64,000 nt of DNA from Rohdeia sp041398665 (GCA_041398665.1 JAWKUH010000016.1:1-64000), one strand, 5' to 3'; positions 17,279 through 26,999 are shown, numbered from the stretch's first letter. A program made the numbers and translations. Notes: generated by a model from the sequence alone, not told the origin.

Positions 17279-19189
17279 TCACATCTCCACCTGCGTCCCG
17301 ATCTCCACGACCTGGTCGGGCGGGATCGCGAAGTAGGCCGTCGCGCCGAGCGCGTTGCGGGAGAGGAAGGAGAAGAGCCGCTCGCGCCAGGCCGCCATGT
17401 GGGGCTTCCGGGCGATGCGGATCCGCTCGCGCGACAGGAAGAAGCTCGTGCCCTCGAGCGGGAGGTCGAGGCCCTTCTCGCGCGCGAGCGCCAGGACGTA
17501 CGGCACGTTGGGCGACTCGAAGTACCCGAAGTGCCCGACGACCCCGTGGAAGCCGTTGCCGAGGTCCTCGACCTCGACGCGCTCCTCGCGTTCGACGCGC
17601 GGGACGGGCTCGGTGACGAGCGTGAGGAACACCGTCGTCTCGTGGAGCACACCGATGTGTCGCAACGCGTGCAGCACGGAAGCAGGAGCGAGGTCGGGGT
17701 CGCTCGTGAGGTGCACCGCGCGACCTTCGACCCGCTCCACGTCGAGCGTCGTCCGGATCAGGTCGTCGACGTGCGGACGGTTCCGGCCGACCTCCGTCGC
17801 GAGGATCCAGCGCCCGCGGCGCCAGGTCTGGAACACCAGGAAGACCGCGCCGCCGATGACGAGCGGGAACCACGCGCCGTGGAGGATCTTCGAGAGGTTG
17901 GCGCCGAGGAACGCGAGGTCGACGACGAGGAAGGCGACGAGGACCGCGCCGAGCTGGTAGCGGTTCCAGCCGAAGCGTTCGCGCGCGACGCGGACGAAGA
18001 GCAGCGTCGTGATCGTCATGGTCGTCGTCACCGCGACGCCGTACGCCGCGGCGAGCGACGTCGAGCTCCTGAACCCGATCACCAGCGCCAGCGTCGAGAC
18101 GAGCAGCAACCAGTTGACCGCGGGGACGTAGACCTGGCCGATCTCCGTCGAACTCGTCTGCACGACGGTCAGCCTCGGGCAGTAGCCGAGCTGGATCGCC
18201 TGCCGCGTGAGCGAGAACGTGCCCGAGATGACGGCCTGCGAGGCGACGATCGTCGCCACCGTCGCGAGCACGAGCAACGGGACGAGCGCCCAGCTCGGTG
18301 CGAGACGGTAGAAGGGGTCGTTCGCCGCCGCGGGATCGGCGAGGAGCAGTGCTCCCTGTCCGAAGTAGCTGAGCAACAGTCCGGGCATCGCGACGAGCCA
18401 CCACGCGAGGCGGATGGGGCGCAGCCCGAAGTGGCCCATGTCGGCGTAGAGCGCTTCGGCTCCCGTGACGACGAGGAACACCGCTCCGAGCACGAGGAAC
18501 CCGACGCTCCCGTTCTCCAGGAGGAACCGCGCGCCGTGCCACGGCGCGACGGCCGCGAGGACGGAGGGCTCGACCAGGATCCCGCGCAGCCCGAGCGCGC
18601 CGATCGAGACGAACCAGACGAGCGTGATCGGTCCGAACACGGCGCCGATCCGCGCGGTGCCCTTGTGCTGGACGGCGAAGAGCAGCGTGAGGATCACGAC
18701 CGTGATCGGGAGAACGTAGCGCTCGAACGACGGATCGAGCGCGCGGAGTCCCTCCACCGCGCTGAGCACCGAGATCGACGGCGTGATCATGCCGTCGCCG
18801 TAGAGCAGCGCCGCCGCGAACACGCCGATGCCGAGCAGGAACCCGCGAACGCGCGACACTTCGCGCGACCTCGCGCCGAGCAGGGCGGACAGCGCGATCA
18901 CGCCGCCCTCGCCCTGGTTGTCCGCGCGCAGGACGAATCCGAGGTATTTGGTGGAGACGACCGCGACGAGGGCCCAGAAGATCAGGGAGAGCACGCCCAG
19001 GACGTTGCGGTCCGTCACGGCGACACCGAACTCGCCCGTGAAGCACTCCCGGACCGCGTACAGCGGACTCGTTCCGATGTCGCCGTAGACGACGCCGAGA
19101 GCCGCGAGTGCGAGCAGGGCGAGCGGTGTGCGCCCGTCCGCTCCCGCGCCGTCCTCGGGCGCCTCTCCTCCGTTCCGATCGCTCGCCAC
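17279..19189 (-). CDS. kup: Kup-type potassium uptake transporter
   Basis: This 636-residue protein has the KUP hallmark GVVYGDIGTSPLYAVRECF near residues 33-51, GDGMITPSISVLSAVEGL near 127-145, and about twelve membrane helices to residue 450. A cytoplasmic C-terminal domain of about 180 residues follows (e.g. TVFLTLVTEPVPRVER, FFLSRERIRI). KUP proteins are proton-coupled potassium importers of the inner membrane. The start is GTG at 19189. It ends 49 bases before the exporter operon start, in the same direction, and could read through. The length matches the family (about 620-680). Confidence 0.96.
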   Translation of the reverse strand: MASDRNGGEAPEDGAGADGRTPLALLALAALGVVYGDIGTSPLYAVRECFTGEFGVAVTDRNVLGVLSLIFWALVAVVSTKYLGFVLRADNQGEGGVIALSALLGARSREVSRVRGFLLGIGVFAAALLYGDGMITPSISVLSAVEGLRALDPSFERYVLPITVVILTLLFAVQHKGTARIGAVFGPITLVWFVSIGALGLRGILVEPSVLAAVAPWHGARFLLENGSVGFLVLGAVFLVVTGAEALYADMGHFGLRPIRLAWWLVAMPGLLLSYFGQGALLLADPAAANDPFYRLAPSWALVPLLVLATVATIVASQAVISGTFSLTRQAIQLGYCPRLTVVQTSSTEIGQVYVPAVNWLLLVSTLALVIGFRSSTSLAAAYGVAVTTTMTITTLLFVRVARERFGWNRYQLGAVLVAFLVVDLAFLGANLSKILHGAWFPLVIGGAVFLVFQTWRRGRWILATEVGRNRPHVDDLIRTTLDVERVEGRAVHLTSDPDLAPASVLHALRHIGVLHETTVFLTLVTEPVPRVEREERVEVEDLGNGFHGVVGHFGYFESPNVPYVLALAREKGLDLPLEGTSFFLSRERIRIARKPHMAAWRERLFSFLSRNALGATAYFAIPPDQVVEIGTQVEM

Positions 19190-19268
19190 GTCCTTGCTCC
19201 GGCCGGACCGAGCGCTCGGTCCGTTCGCCCGCGAGAGCCTAACCGTCGATGCGACGAAGGAGCCCGAG

Positions 19269-19484
19269 ATGTCACGTACGGATCAGCCGAGCACTCCCGA
19301 GGAGGTCCTCGCCTCGCGCGAACTCGACCGCGACGCGAAGATCGCCCTGCTGCGCGAGTGGGCCTACGACCAGGAGGAGATCGCGTCCTCGCAGAGCGAG
19401 GGCATGGACGGACCGCCGGCGGACCTGCACCGTCGCGTCCTGCTCGCGCTGCGCACGCTCGAGCGCGGGCCGTCCGAGCGTTGA
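19269..19484 (+). CDS. 71-residue hypothetical protein
   Basis: This short acidic helical protein contains TPEEVLASRELDRDAKIALL and REWAYDQEEIASSQSEGMDG, then DLHRRVLLALRTLER. The pattern resembles small uncharacterised proteins in Proteobacteria and Planctomycetes that pair an R-E-W-A-Y-D core with an acidic loop. An AAGGAG ribosome site eight bases before the ATG supports it as real. It is divergent from kup. Function unknown. Confidence 0.6.
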   Translation: MSRTDQPSTPEEVLASRELDRDAKIALLREWAYDQEEIASSQSEGMDGPPADLHRRVLLALRTLERGPSER

Positions 19485-19505
19485 CGTCCTGCGCGACGCG
19501 GCGCG

Positions 19506-21320
19506 TCAGGGCACGTTCGCGGCGCCCGGCGTGCTCGTCGTCGTGAAGACGAAGTCGACGGCGTTGTCGTCGGTGTCGGCGCCGTTCGGGAAGCGTGCGA
19601 TCGACCCCACGCCGGGGTCGGTGGGGGCGGCGCCGCCCTCGCCGGCCGACGGCATCGTGCCCTCGTAGGCGACGCTGTCGACGACCGTCGAGTTCTCGCG
19701 CAGCACGACGCCGTCCGGCGCCCCGTTCTGGATCGCGTTCGACGCGTTCGCGAAGTCGATGGAGAGCACGCCCGCCGGGAGGGCCGACGTCACGCTGGTC
19801 GTGCCGATCACGAGGTACTGGCCCGGAGCGATCGTCGCACCGGCCGCCGACAGCGCGATCGTGTCGTAGACGGTGTCGTTCGAACCGTTGACGAGGTCGA
19901 GGGTGTAGTTGGCGAGCGAGATCGTCGAACTGCTCGTGTTCAGGATCTCGACGAACTCGTCGAAGTCCGTCGAGGGCTGGTCGTAGTCGATCTCGTTGAC
20001 GACGAGCCCGCCGGCGCTCGGCGTGCTCGCGACGAGGTCGAGCCCGACCGGATTGCTCGCCGCCAGGGCGAGCGTCGTCCCGGGGATGTCGAACACCATG
20101 TAGGCGTGGTCGAGGTGACCGCCCGCGAGGTGCGAGAAGACGAGCGGCGGGACGGAGAGCGAGGCCGTGGAGTGACCCGCTCCGTCGAGGACCGAGAGCG
20201 ACCCCGCGATGATCCCGTTCGGGTTCTGCAGGGTCAGCAGCATGTAGTTGTCGTAGTTGAGCGGGAACGGCGGCGACAGCGCGAGCCCCGGCGACGTGCC
20301 GCTCGCCGATCCGGCCATGAGGTAGAGCTTGCCGCCGTACTGCGAACCGGCGTCGAGCGAGAAGTGCACGGTCCCGCCGGTCGTGAGGTCGAGCGTGGGC
20401 GAGTCGACGGAGAGCTGCGGCGACAGCGTCGCGCCCTGCCAGAGCACGCCGACCCACTCCGGGTGGTCGACGAACGGGTTGCGGTTGCCCTGGTAGCCGT
20501 AGACCGTGTCGTTGCGATCCTTCTCGAACTGGTCGACGGGGTCGGCGGCGTGCCACTGCAGCAGCACGGAGAGCAGCCCCATGTACGCCACGGATTCGTT
20601 CTGTCCGGTCTGCGAGGCGAGGATCAGTCCGGTGTCGTCGGTCAGGACGAGGTCGGGCTCGCTCGCTCCCGAGTCACCGTTCGTCCCGCCCTCGTAGCGC
20701 ACGTCGAGGTAGAGCATCGCGCGTGCGACGTCGCCACGCCGTCCCTTCCACACCTCGAAGACCGCGTTCGAACCGGTGCCCTCCTGCCAGTTCGAGTTGC
20801 CGGGGTACGTCCCGCTGCCGCCGCCCTGTCCGCCGTTCGCGAGCGTCGGGTACTCGTCGGCCGACGGCGAGCAGTCGTCGAAGATCGCGTTGTCGCGGAC
20901 CTGGTTGTAGGTGATGTCGCAGAGCCGCAGCGCGTGGCAGTCCGTGTACGGGTAGTTCGTGCCGCTGTCGTTCGGGAATCCGAAGCTGTTCGGCCAGACG
21001 TGCTCGCGGTTGTAGTTCGCGCCGCCGCCGCCCTGCTTCGGGTAGCTCGCGTTGAGATACACGTCGAGGACGCTGCCCGAGTTCGCGGGGTCGGTCTGCG
21101 CGTCCTCGAGCACGTCCCAGGTGTCCGTACCGCCCGAGGTGTAGGGCACGCGCACGTGGTCGTCGATGACGTCGTGCAGCGTCGCGCGCAGCGCCGCCGC
21201 GTTCGAGGTGTCGACCGTGTCGTAGTAGCCCGGCGGGATCTGGGCGACGGCGGACGGGGCGAGGACGCAGACGAGACCGAGGGCGCCGAGCACGCGGCGA
21301 CGGGACGCGGGGGGGAACAT
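19506..21320 (-). CDS. secreted endonuclease I with lamin-tail domain
   Basis: This 604-residue protein has a signal peptide ending SAVAQ near residue 27. An EndA/NucM-type nuclease domain spans residues about 30-295, with the beta-beta-alpha metal motif NYNREHVWPNSFGF near 103-116 and DCHALRLCD. A C-terminal-module-like beta domain (about 300-430, LYLMAGSASGTSPGLALSPP) shared with other secreted proteins here comes next. A lamin-tail domain follows (about 435-560, VVNEIDYDQPSTDFDEFVEI, LANYTLDLVNGS). It would degrade extracellular DNA or RNA for nutrients. A TACCCT hexamer lies exactly six bases before the ATG. Confidence 0.88.
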   Translation of the reverse strand: MFPPASRRRVLGALGLVCVLAPSAVAQIPPGYYDTVDTSNAAALRATLHDVIDDHVRVPYTSGGTDTWDVLEDAQTDPANSGSVLDVYLNASYPKQGGGGANYNREHVWPNSFGFPNDSGTNYPYTDCHALRLCDITYNQVRDNAIFDDCSPSADEYPTLANGGQGGGSGTYPGNSNWQEGTGSNAVFEVWKGRRGDVARAMLYLDVRYEGGTNGDSGASEPDLVLTDDTGLILASQTGQNESVAYMGLLSVLLQWHAADPVDQFEKDRNDTVYGYQGNRNPFVDHPEWVGVLWQGATLSPQLSVDSPTLDLTTGGTVHFSLDAGSQYGGKLYLMAGSASGTSPGLALSPPFPLNYDNYMLLTLQNPNGIIAGSLSVLDGAGHSTASLSVPPLVFSHLAGGHLDHAYMVFDIPGTTLALAASNPVGLDLVASTPSAGGLVVNEIDYDQPSTDFDEFVEILNTSSSTISLANYTLDLVNGSNDTVYDTIALSAAGATIAPGQYLVIGTTSVTSALPAGVLSIDFANASNAIQNGAPDGVVLRENSTVVDSVAYEGTMPSAGEGGAAPTDPGVGSIARFPNGADTDDNAVDFVFTTTSTPGAANVP

Positions 21321-21326
21321 GGCGAG

Positions 21327-21332
21327 AGGGTA
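21327..21332 (-). promoter_or_regulatory. leaderless-type -10 hexamer (TACCCT)
   Basis: On the minus strand TACCCT is followed by six bases and the ATG at 21318-21320. No ribosome-binding site is present. The spacing is identical to five other starts. Confidence 0.45.
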
Positions 21333-21502
21333 GACGATCGACCCGCCGCCGAAGATCCGCCTCGTCGGCCCGAACGCGGCCGCGGCCGCAACCCGTGGAG
21401 GCCGCGTGGTCGGAGGGGTCCCTCGACCGGGGTGGCGCCGCAGGGGCCGGGTCGGCCGAGAGCGTGGAACACGCTCGCAGCGTCCGGCGCGCGAGGAACC
21501 CC

Positions 21503-21877
21503 TCAGGTCGGTCGGTTCACGAGGAACGTCGCGACCTCCGAGAAGAAGCCGCGCAGGAACTGCGACTCCTCCTCGGGGAGCTCGGCCTCGAGCAGGCTCG
21601 CCTCCATCAGCTGGAACCAGCGGTTGCGCTCCGCGACGCCGATGGGGAAGGGAGCGTGCCGCATGCGCAGGCGCGGATGTCCGCGGCGCTCGACGTAGCG
21701 CGGCGGACCGCCGAAGCGTCCCACGAGGAAGTCGCGCAGGCGCTCCTCGGCTCCCGCCCAGTCCTCCTCGGGGTAGAGCGGCGCGAGCAGGTCGTCCGTT
21801 CGCACCCGTCGGTAGAAGCTGGCGACGAGCCGCTCGAAGCCGTCCTCGCCGATGCGCGCGTAGACGTCGGGTTCCAT
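21503..21877 (-). CDS. truncated haemoglobin (group II-like)
   Basis: This 124-residue globin has an N-terminal FERLVASFYRRVRTDDLLAP (helix A/B with Tyr), YPEEDWAGAEERLRDFLVGR, GGPPRYVERRGHPRLRMRHA (proximal His in RHAPF), and NRWFQLMEASLLEAELPEEE (Trp at G8, a group II marker). Such proteins bind haem and O2/NO in the cytoplasm and are linked to redox or NO detoxification. The short length and the position of Trp support group II over group I. It is monocistronic, and the neighbours are secreted proteins. Confidence 0.88.
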   Translation of the reverse strand: MEPDVYARIGEDGFERLVASFYRRVRTDDLLAPLYPEEDWAGAEERLRDFLVGRFGGPPRYVERRGHPRLRMRHAPFPIGVAERNRWFQLMEASLLEAELPEEESQFLRGFFSEVATFLVNRPT

Positions 21878-21974
21878 GGTGCGCGTCGCGCGCGACCGGA
21901 ACCGGGACGGAACGGCGGCGCGTCGGCGCGTCAGGGTACGCGACGACGCGCCGCCGGGCGCGCGACTCCGTGCG

Positions 21975-23201
21975 TCAGAACGACGGGTCGAGGACGAGCA
22001 GCGCGGAGGGCGTCCCCGCCGTCGGTCCGTGCACGGGCTCCGCCGTGATGGGTTGCACGACGAGCGGGAGGTACGGGAGACCGGGCGGGAGGACGAAGGT
22101 CCCCGGGAGCAGCGAGGCGTCGAGGACGCCGCTCGCCGGCAGGTTGCCGAGCGGGACGAGGAACTGCGGCGCGCCGACCGTGACGACGCCGTCGACCACG
22201 GGAGCGAACGACTGGATCGGACCCGGTGCGACGCCGATCACGATCCACGCGAACGAGTTCGGCAGCGCGGCGAGGTCGAAGTCCCACGGGTCGCCGGAGC
22301 GCAGCGGCGACGCGAAGCGGAAGTGCGGCGCGAGACCCGGGCGGACCGAGAGCGTGCCCGCGAGGACCACGGTGTCCTGACCCGGCGCACCGGGCGAGCA
22401 GGGCTGGACCGCCGTTCCGCCGGCGCCGCCGGTCGCCGTGGTGTCGATCAGTTCGACGACCGAGAGTCCGAGGCCGTCGACGACGAGTCCCGGTGCACCG
22501 TCGGAGCCGTCGGAGCACGCGAGGACCGCACTGCCAGGCGCTCCGTCGCCGCCGTGCAGGACGCAGCCCGTGAGCGTGACCAGGGAGTCCGCCGCGACGA
22601 GTGCGGGCGTGGCGACGACGTTCGTACCGACGATCGAGGAACCGTCGCCGCCGTCGACGACGCACTCGAACAGGGCCGCGTTCGAGCCCTCGACGTCGAG
22701 GCTGGCGACACCCGTCGCCGAGGAGTTCGGCGCCAAGATCGTGCAGCGCGAGACGACGACGTCGTCGCACTGCAGGATCCGCAGCGCGCCGTCCGAGAGC
22801 ACGTTCCCGCCCTCGAACGTGCAGTCCTCGACGTGGACGACCGCGTCGACGCCGACGAGGAGCGCCGCGGCTCCGAAGAAGCCCGGCGTGGGGGCGAAGT
22901 CGAGACCGCGGATCGTGACGGTGCGCCCCGCGCCGACGCCGTTGATCGTGAGCTGCGCGACCTCGACGAGCGCGCCCGCGTCGGCCGTCAGCACGACGCT
23001 CCGGTTCGGGATGGAGACGAACTCGGGGTACGACCCCTCGCGCACGAGCACGACGTCGCCGTCGGCCGCGAGTTGGAGTCCGTGCGCGATCGTGTCGGTG
23101 TCCGCACCGGGACCGAGCGAGGCGTCGACGACCCAGACGTTCTGGGCGAGGAGGGGTGATGTCGACGAGAGCGCGAGGGCGAGGGCTGCGAGCGTGCGCA
23201 T
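21975..23201 (-). CDS. secreted beta-helix-like protein, tandem copy 1
   Basis: This 408-residue protein has a signal peptide (MRTLAALALALSSTSPLLAQ) and NVWVVDASLGPGADTDTIAH, the start of a right-handed beta-helix of the pectin-lyase type. Repeated short strands follow (VVHVEDCTFEGG, DVVVSRCTILAP, ALFECVVDGGDG). The C-terminal domain is conserved (residues about 275-408, FDLAALPNSFAWIVIGVAPG, GTFVLPPGLPYLPLVV, ending LLVLDPSF). It is the last of three tandem paralogs on the minus strand. No catalytic residues are recognised, and a surface or binding role is inference. Confidence 0.65.
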   Translation of the reverse strand: MRTLAALALALSSTSPLLAQNVWVVDASLGPGADTDTIAHGLQLAADGDVVLVREGSYPEFVSIPNRSVVLTADAGALVEVAQLTINGVGAGRTVTIRGLDFAPTPGFFGAAALLVGVDAVVHVEDCTFEGGNVLSDGALRILQCDDVVVSRCTILAPNSSATGVASLDVEGSNAALFECVVDGGDGSSIVGTNVVATPALVAADSLVTLTGCVLHGGDGAPGSAVLACSDGSDGAPGLVVDGLGLSVVELIDTTATGGAGGTAVQPCSPGAPGQDTVVLAGTLSVRPGLAPHFRFASPLRSGDPWDFDLAALPNSFAWIVIGVAPGPIQSFAPVVDGVVTVGAPQFLVPLGNLPASGVLDASLLPGTFVLPPGLPYLPLVVQPITAEPVHGPTAGTPSALLVLDPSF

Positions 23202-23248
23202 GGTGCTTGGTTCGTGGGTCCTTGGAACGGTGGCGGCGCGCGTCGCGA

Positions 23249-24481
23249 TCAGAACGACGGATCGAGGAGGAGGAGCGCGCTCGGCGTCCCGGCGACGAGC
23301 TTGAACGTCGGCTCAGACGTGAGCGGCTGGAAGAAGAGCGGCAGGTGCGTCAGACCGGGAGGCAGGACGAACGTACCGGGCAGCACCGATTCGTCCAGAG
23401 ATCCGCTCGGCGGGAGGGCGACGAGCGGGACGAGCAGCTGCGGCGCGCCGACCGTGAGGACCCCGTTCAGGACGGGGTCGAAGGGTTGGATCGGTCCGGG
23501 CACGACGCCGATCACGATCCAGAAGAACGAACCGGGCAGTGCGTCGAGTTCGAACGACCACGGTGATCCCGTCCGGAGCGGCGAGTCGAAACGGAAGCGC
23601 GGCGCGACTCCCGCGCGGTTCACGAGCGTGCCCGCGACCACCTCGGTCGGCGGCCCGGCGTTCCCCGGCGTGCACGGCGGGAAGGCGCCGCCGCCGTTGC
23701 CCCCCGTGAGGACGGAGTCGATCACCTCGACGACGGACAGTCCGGTGCCGTCGAGTCGGAGCGCGCCGCGCCCGTCGCCCCCGTTCGAGCACGGGACGAG
23801 GGAGCCGGGCGTGCCGCCCGTGCCGCCGATCAGCGTGCTCGCGCTGATCGTCGCGACGCCGTCGGTGACGCTCATCGCCGCCGTCGCCGGCGAGACGCCG
23901 ACGAGCGCGGGCTGTCCGACGCCGCCCTGCACCGTGCATCCGAACACCGCGACGTTCGACCCGTTGACCGCGAGCGAGGCCACGCCGTTGACCGCTGCCG
24001 CCGACTCGTAGATCGTGCAACGCGCGAACGTCACCGACGCGCAACTCGTGACTCGCACGGAACCCGCCGGCGTCAGCGGCGCGTCCGTGATCGTCGTGCC
24101 CTCGACGTGCACGACGCCCGCGCAGTTCGTGAAGGTCGCCGTGGTCTGCAGCGTGAGCGCGAGCGGCGAGAGTCGTACGCCGCGCACGACCATGCTCTTG
24201 CCGGCCGAGAGGTTCTGCACGACGAGACCGTCGATCGTCACGTTCGCGCCCCGGTCGCCGATGATCGAGAGTGCGAAGTCGTCGAGCGTCACGAAGCCCG
24301 CGTAATTGCCGGTGCGGAGCAGGAGCGTGTCGCCCTCGCCCGCGACGGCGAGCGCCGCCTGGATCGTCGTGAAGTCGGTGCCCGGCCCGTTCGAGGCGTC
24401 GACGACCCAGACCGAGGAGGCGAGCGCGGGAGGAGCGGCGAGGACCGAGGCGGCGAGGAACGCGATGAGGGACGTACGCAT
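23249..24481 (-). CDS. secreted beta-helix-like protein, tandem copy 2
   Basis: This 410-residue paralog of the neighbouring gene has a signal peptide (MRTSLIAFLAASVLAAPPALA) and VWVVDASNGPGTDFTTIQAA. The beta-helix repeats (VVHVEGTTITDAPLTPAGSV, SVTFARCTIYESAA, VAVFGCTVQGGVG) and the C-terminal domain (LPGSFFWIVIGVVPGPIQPF to LLLLDPSF) align throughout with copy 1. The intergenic distances are about 47 bases and 22 bases, typical of recent tandem duplication. Function is unknown. Confidence 0.65.
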   Translation of the reverse strand: MRTSLIAFLAASVLAAPPALASSVWVVDASNGPGTDFTTIQAALAVAGEGDTLLLRTGNYAGFVTLDDFALSIIGDRGANVTIDGLVVQNLSAGKSMVVRGVRLSPLALTLQTTATFTNCAGVVHVEGTTITDAPLTPAGSVRVTSCASVTFARCTIYESAAAVNGVASLAVNGSNVAVFGCTVQGGVGQPALVGVSPATAAMSVTDGVATISASTLIGGTGGTPGSLVPCSNGGDGRGALRLDGTGLSVVEVIDSVLTGGNGGGAFPPCTPGNAGPPTEVVAGTLVNRAGVAPRFRFDSPLRTGSPWSFELDALPGSFFWIVIGVVPGPIQPFDPVLNGVLTVGAPQLLVPLVALPPSGSLDESVLPGTFVLPPGLTHLPLFFQPLTSEPTFKLVAGTPSALLLLDPSF

Positions 24482-24503
24482 GGTTCGTTCGCGGGCGGGG
24501 GAT

Positions 24504-25654
24504 TCAGAGGGACGGATCGAGCAGGAGCGTCGCGGACGGCGTGCCGGCGATCAGCTCGAACGTCGGCTCGGTCGTGAGCGGCTGGAAGTAGAGCGGGAGG
24601 TGCGTCAGGCCGGGAGGCAGGACGAAGGTCGGGCAGCAGCGCCGTCGAGGATGCCACTCGCGGCATCGTCAGGAGCGGAGGATCTGGGCGCGCCGACCGT
24701 CACGACGCTGTTGATATCGGGTTGATCGTCCCGGTACGACCGATCATCCAGAGAACGCCGGCGCGGCCGCGAGTTCGTCCCACGGGTCGCCCGAACGCAG
24801 GGCAGGCGAACGCGAAGTGCGTCGCGATCCCCGGCTGCTGCACGGTGTCCTCAGACGCGACGGTCGGGCGACGGCTGCCGGGATGCAGGGCGCGACTGCC
24901 GAACCGCCGGAACCGCCGGTCAGCACCGGTGTCGTCACCCGACGACCGATACGCCGCTCACGTGGAGCGCCGCTCCCGTCGCGGTCGAGGCAGAACGGGA
25001 ACGCGCCGTTCGCGCCGTTCCAGGACGGAGCAGCCGCTCAACGAGGCGACGCCGTCTTTACGGTGATCCCGCGACGCGGACCGCCAGGATGTTCGGAGCT
25101 CCCGCCGTGCACCGCTGAACAACGCGATGGTCGAGCCGATCACGTCGAGCGCCCCCGATCCGTCCTGCGCCGGGATCGCGGAGTTGACGAAGCAGCGCGA
25201 GAACGTGACGGAACCGCAGCCCGTGACGCGCGCCGTCACGATCGGCGCGGTCGAGAGGTTGACGACGCCGAGGTCCTCGACGTGGACGGATCCGACGCAG
25301 TTGGTGAGCTGCAGAGGCGGCACCTGGACGAGCAGCGGCGGCGACACGTCGATCCCGCGGATCACGACCTGCTCGTTCGCCGGGACGTTCTGGATCACGA
25401 GGCCGCCAGCGTGACCTGCGCGCCGAGCGACGATCGTGAGCCCGGTGCCGTCGTGCCCGGAGGTGCCCGCGCGCACAGCGATCGCCGGCGACGGTCACCG
25501 CGTCCTGCACGCTCGTGAAGGACGAGCCCGCGGCTCCGGTCGCGTCGACGACGAGGACGGAACGAGCGTGAGCGGCGTCGCAGAGCGCGGCGAGCGAGAG
25601 GGCGACGAGGGACGAGGGCGAGGCGCCTCGTGGGCGGGCGGGTCCGGCGCGCAT
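24504..25654 (-). pseudogene. third tandem beta-helix paralog, decayed
   Basis: An ATG at 25652-25654 opens a signal peptide-like stretch (ASPSSLVALSLAALCDAAHA) and SVLVVDATGAAGSSFTSVQD, paralogous to copies 1 and 2. Middle pieces (VIQNVPANEQVVIRGIDVSP, NCVGSVHVEDLGVVNL) and the C-terminal end LLLDPSL at 24504 are recognisable, but the frame changes many times. The span is about 80 bases shorter than copy 2, with many small deletions concentrated at 24620-25130 and again near 25410-25500. The density of lesions is well above that of the rest of the window, which argues for true decay. Confidence 0.65.
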
Positions 25655-25879
25655 CGGTCGTGACTCCGGGTGGGGGGCGAGGACGGAGTTCTCGGTTCCC
25701 GAGGCTACCGCCGTGCGCGGGCGGCGGGTCATGACGGTCGCAGGCGCGTCGCTCCGCCGGTCGTGGGCGGCGGCGTGTCGGTCGGAGCGCCGCCCCGACG
25801 TCCTCTTTCGGGGACGAGCGCAGGTCGAGCACGACCGAACGATCCCGCGACGCTCACCGGCGGCCAAGCTCCGATCCGC

Positions 25880-26515
25880 GTGGAGAACCGATCGAGACGC
25901 CGGCGAGTCCTCGTCGTGCTCGCCCTCACGCTCGCGCTCGTCACGAGCCTGCTCGACGCGCCCTTCCCGCGCGACCAGGTGCTGCAGCACCTGCCGATGC
26001 TCGTCGCGCTGCCGATCCTCCTGTCCGCGGCGCGCCGCGGGTGGTGGAGCACGGCTTCGCTCGTGCAGGTCGCGCTGTTCCTGTTCGTCCACGTCGTCGG
26101 CGCGCGTTGGGTCTACTCGTTCGTCCCGTACGACGAGTGGTCGCGCTCGCTCCTCGGGTGGAGCCCCGATCGCGCGTTCGGACTCTCGCGCAACCACTTC
26201 GACCGCTTCGCGCACCTCGCGTCCGGCGTCCTGCTCGTGCTCCCGTTCGCGGAGCTGGCGCGCACGCGCGGCGGACTCGCGCGCGGCTGGTCGATCGCCT
26301 TCGGCTGGTGCGCCGTCGTCGCGCTCGGCGCCGTCTACGAGGTCTTCGAGTGGCTGCTCACGCTGGTCGTCCACGGAGAGGACGCGGTGCGATACAACGG
26401 CCAGCAGGGCGACGCCTGGGACGCGCAGAAGGACATGGCGCTCGCGGCGCTCGGCGGGCTCGTCGCCGTCGCGGTCGGCCTCGTGCGACGCGGCCCGCGC
26501 GAACCCGATCGCTGA
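25880..26515 (+). CDS. DUF2238 (YjdF-type) membrane protein
   Basis: This 211-residue membrane protein starts at a GTG (25880). Hydrophobic helices are near residues 11-30, 38-52, 55-75, 105-125 and 135-150, with the family signature LSRNHFDRFAHLASGVLLVL, GAVYEVFEW and GDAWDAQKDMALAALGGLV. DUF2238 proteins are inner-membrane proteins of unknown function with conserved His/Asp/Glu residues in the membrane. The open frame extends further 5', but the GTG directly before ENRSRRRR is the first start that gives a normal N-terminus. No ribosome site is evident. Confidence 0.85.
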   Translation: MENRSRRRRVLVVLALTLALVTSLLDAPFPRDQVLQHLPMLVALPILLSAARRGWWSTASLVQVALFLFVHVVGARWVYSFVPYDEWSRSLLGWSPDRAFGLSRNHFDRFAHLASGVLLVLPFAELARTRGGLARGWSIAFGWCAVVALGAVYEVFEWLLTLVVHGEDAVRYNGQQGDAWDAQKDMALAALGGLVAVAVGLVRRGPREPDR

Positions 26516-26555
26516 CCCGCCGGGCTCCACCGACTCCGTCCGGGCCGCGCTCACG

Positions 26556-26561
26556 TACCAT
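26556..26561 (+). promoter_or_regulatory. leaderless-type -10 hexamer (TACCAT)
   Basis: TACCAT is followed by exactly six bases and the ATG at 26568, with no ribosome-binding site. Confidence 0.45.
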
Positions 26562-26567
26562 CCGCCC

Positions 26568-26999
26568 ATGCCCCGCGACTCCGAGTCCGTCGACCGCGAA
26601 CACCTGCGGCTCCTGTCGATCTTCCACTACGTGCTCGCCGGCATCACCGGCGTGGGCGCGTTGTTCCCGGTCATCCACCTCGCCGTCGGGATCGCGATCC
26701 TCGCCGGAGCGTTGCCGGAGACGGCGGGCGAGGATCCGCCGGAGTTCGTCGGTTGGCTCTTCGTCGCGTTCGCCGGCGTGTTCATCGTCGTCGGACTCGC
26801 CATGGCCTACGCGCTCTTCGTCGCGGGCCGCAAGCTCGGGCGGATCCGAGGACGCACGTACTGTCTGGTGGTCGCGGCGATCTCGTGCGTGATCGTCCCG
26901 CTCGGGACGGTCCTCGGTGTGTTCACGTTGGTCGTGCTCGGGCGGCCGTCGGTCCAGGACCTGTTCCGCGAGTCCGAGTACGGCACGGGCGCGCCGTGA
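26568..26999 (+). CDS. small four-helix membrane protein
   Basis: This 143-residue protein has helices near residues 17-45 (FHYVLAGITGVGALFPVIHL), 60-82 (FVGWLFVAFAGVFIVVGLAM) and 100-125 (VVAAISCVIVPLGTVLGVFT). The RLLSIFHYVLAGITGVGALF start is common in a family of uncharacterised bacterial membrane proteins, and the C-terminal PSVQDLFRE is also family-typical. Its stop overlaps the GTG of the GNAT gene by four bases (GTGA), so the pair is translationally coupled. It has its own leaderless-type promoter hexamer. Confidence 0.7.
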   Translation: MPRDSESVDREHLRLLSIFHYVLAGITGVGALFPVIHLAVGIAILAGALPETAGEDPPEFVGWLFVAFAGVFIVVGLAMAYALFVAGRKLGRIRGRTYCLVVAAISCVIVPLGTVLGVFTLVVLGRPSVQDLFRESEYGTGAP

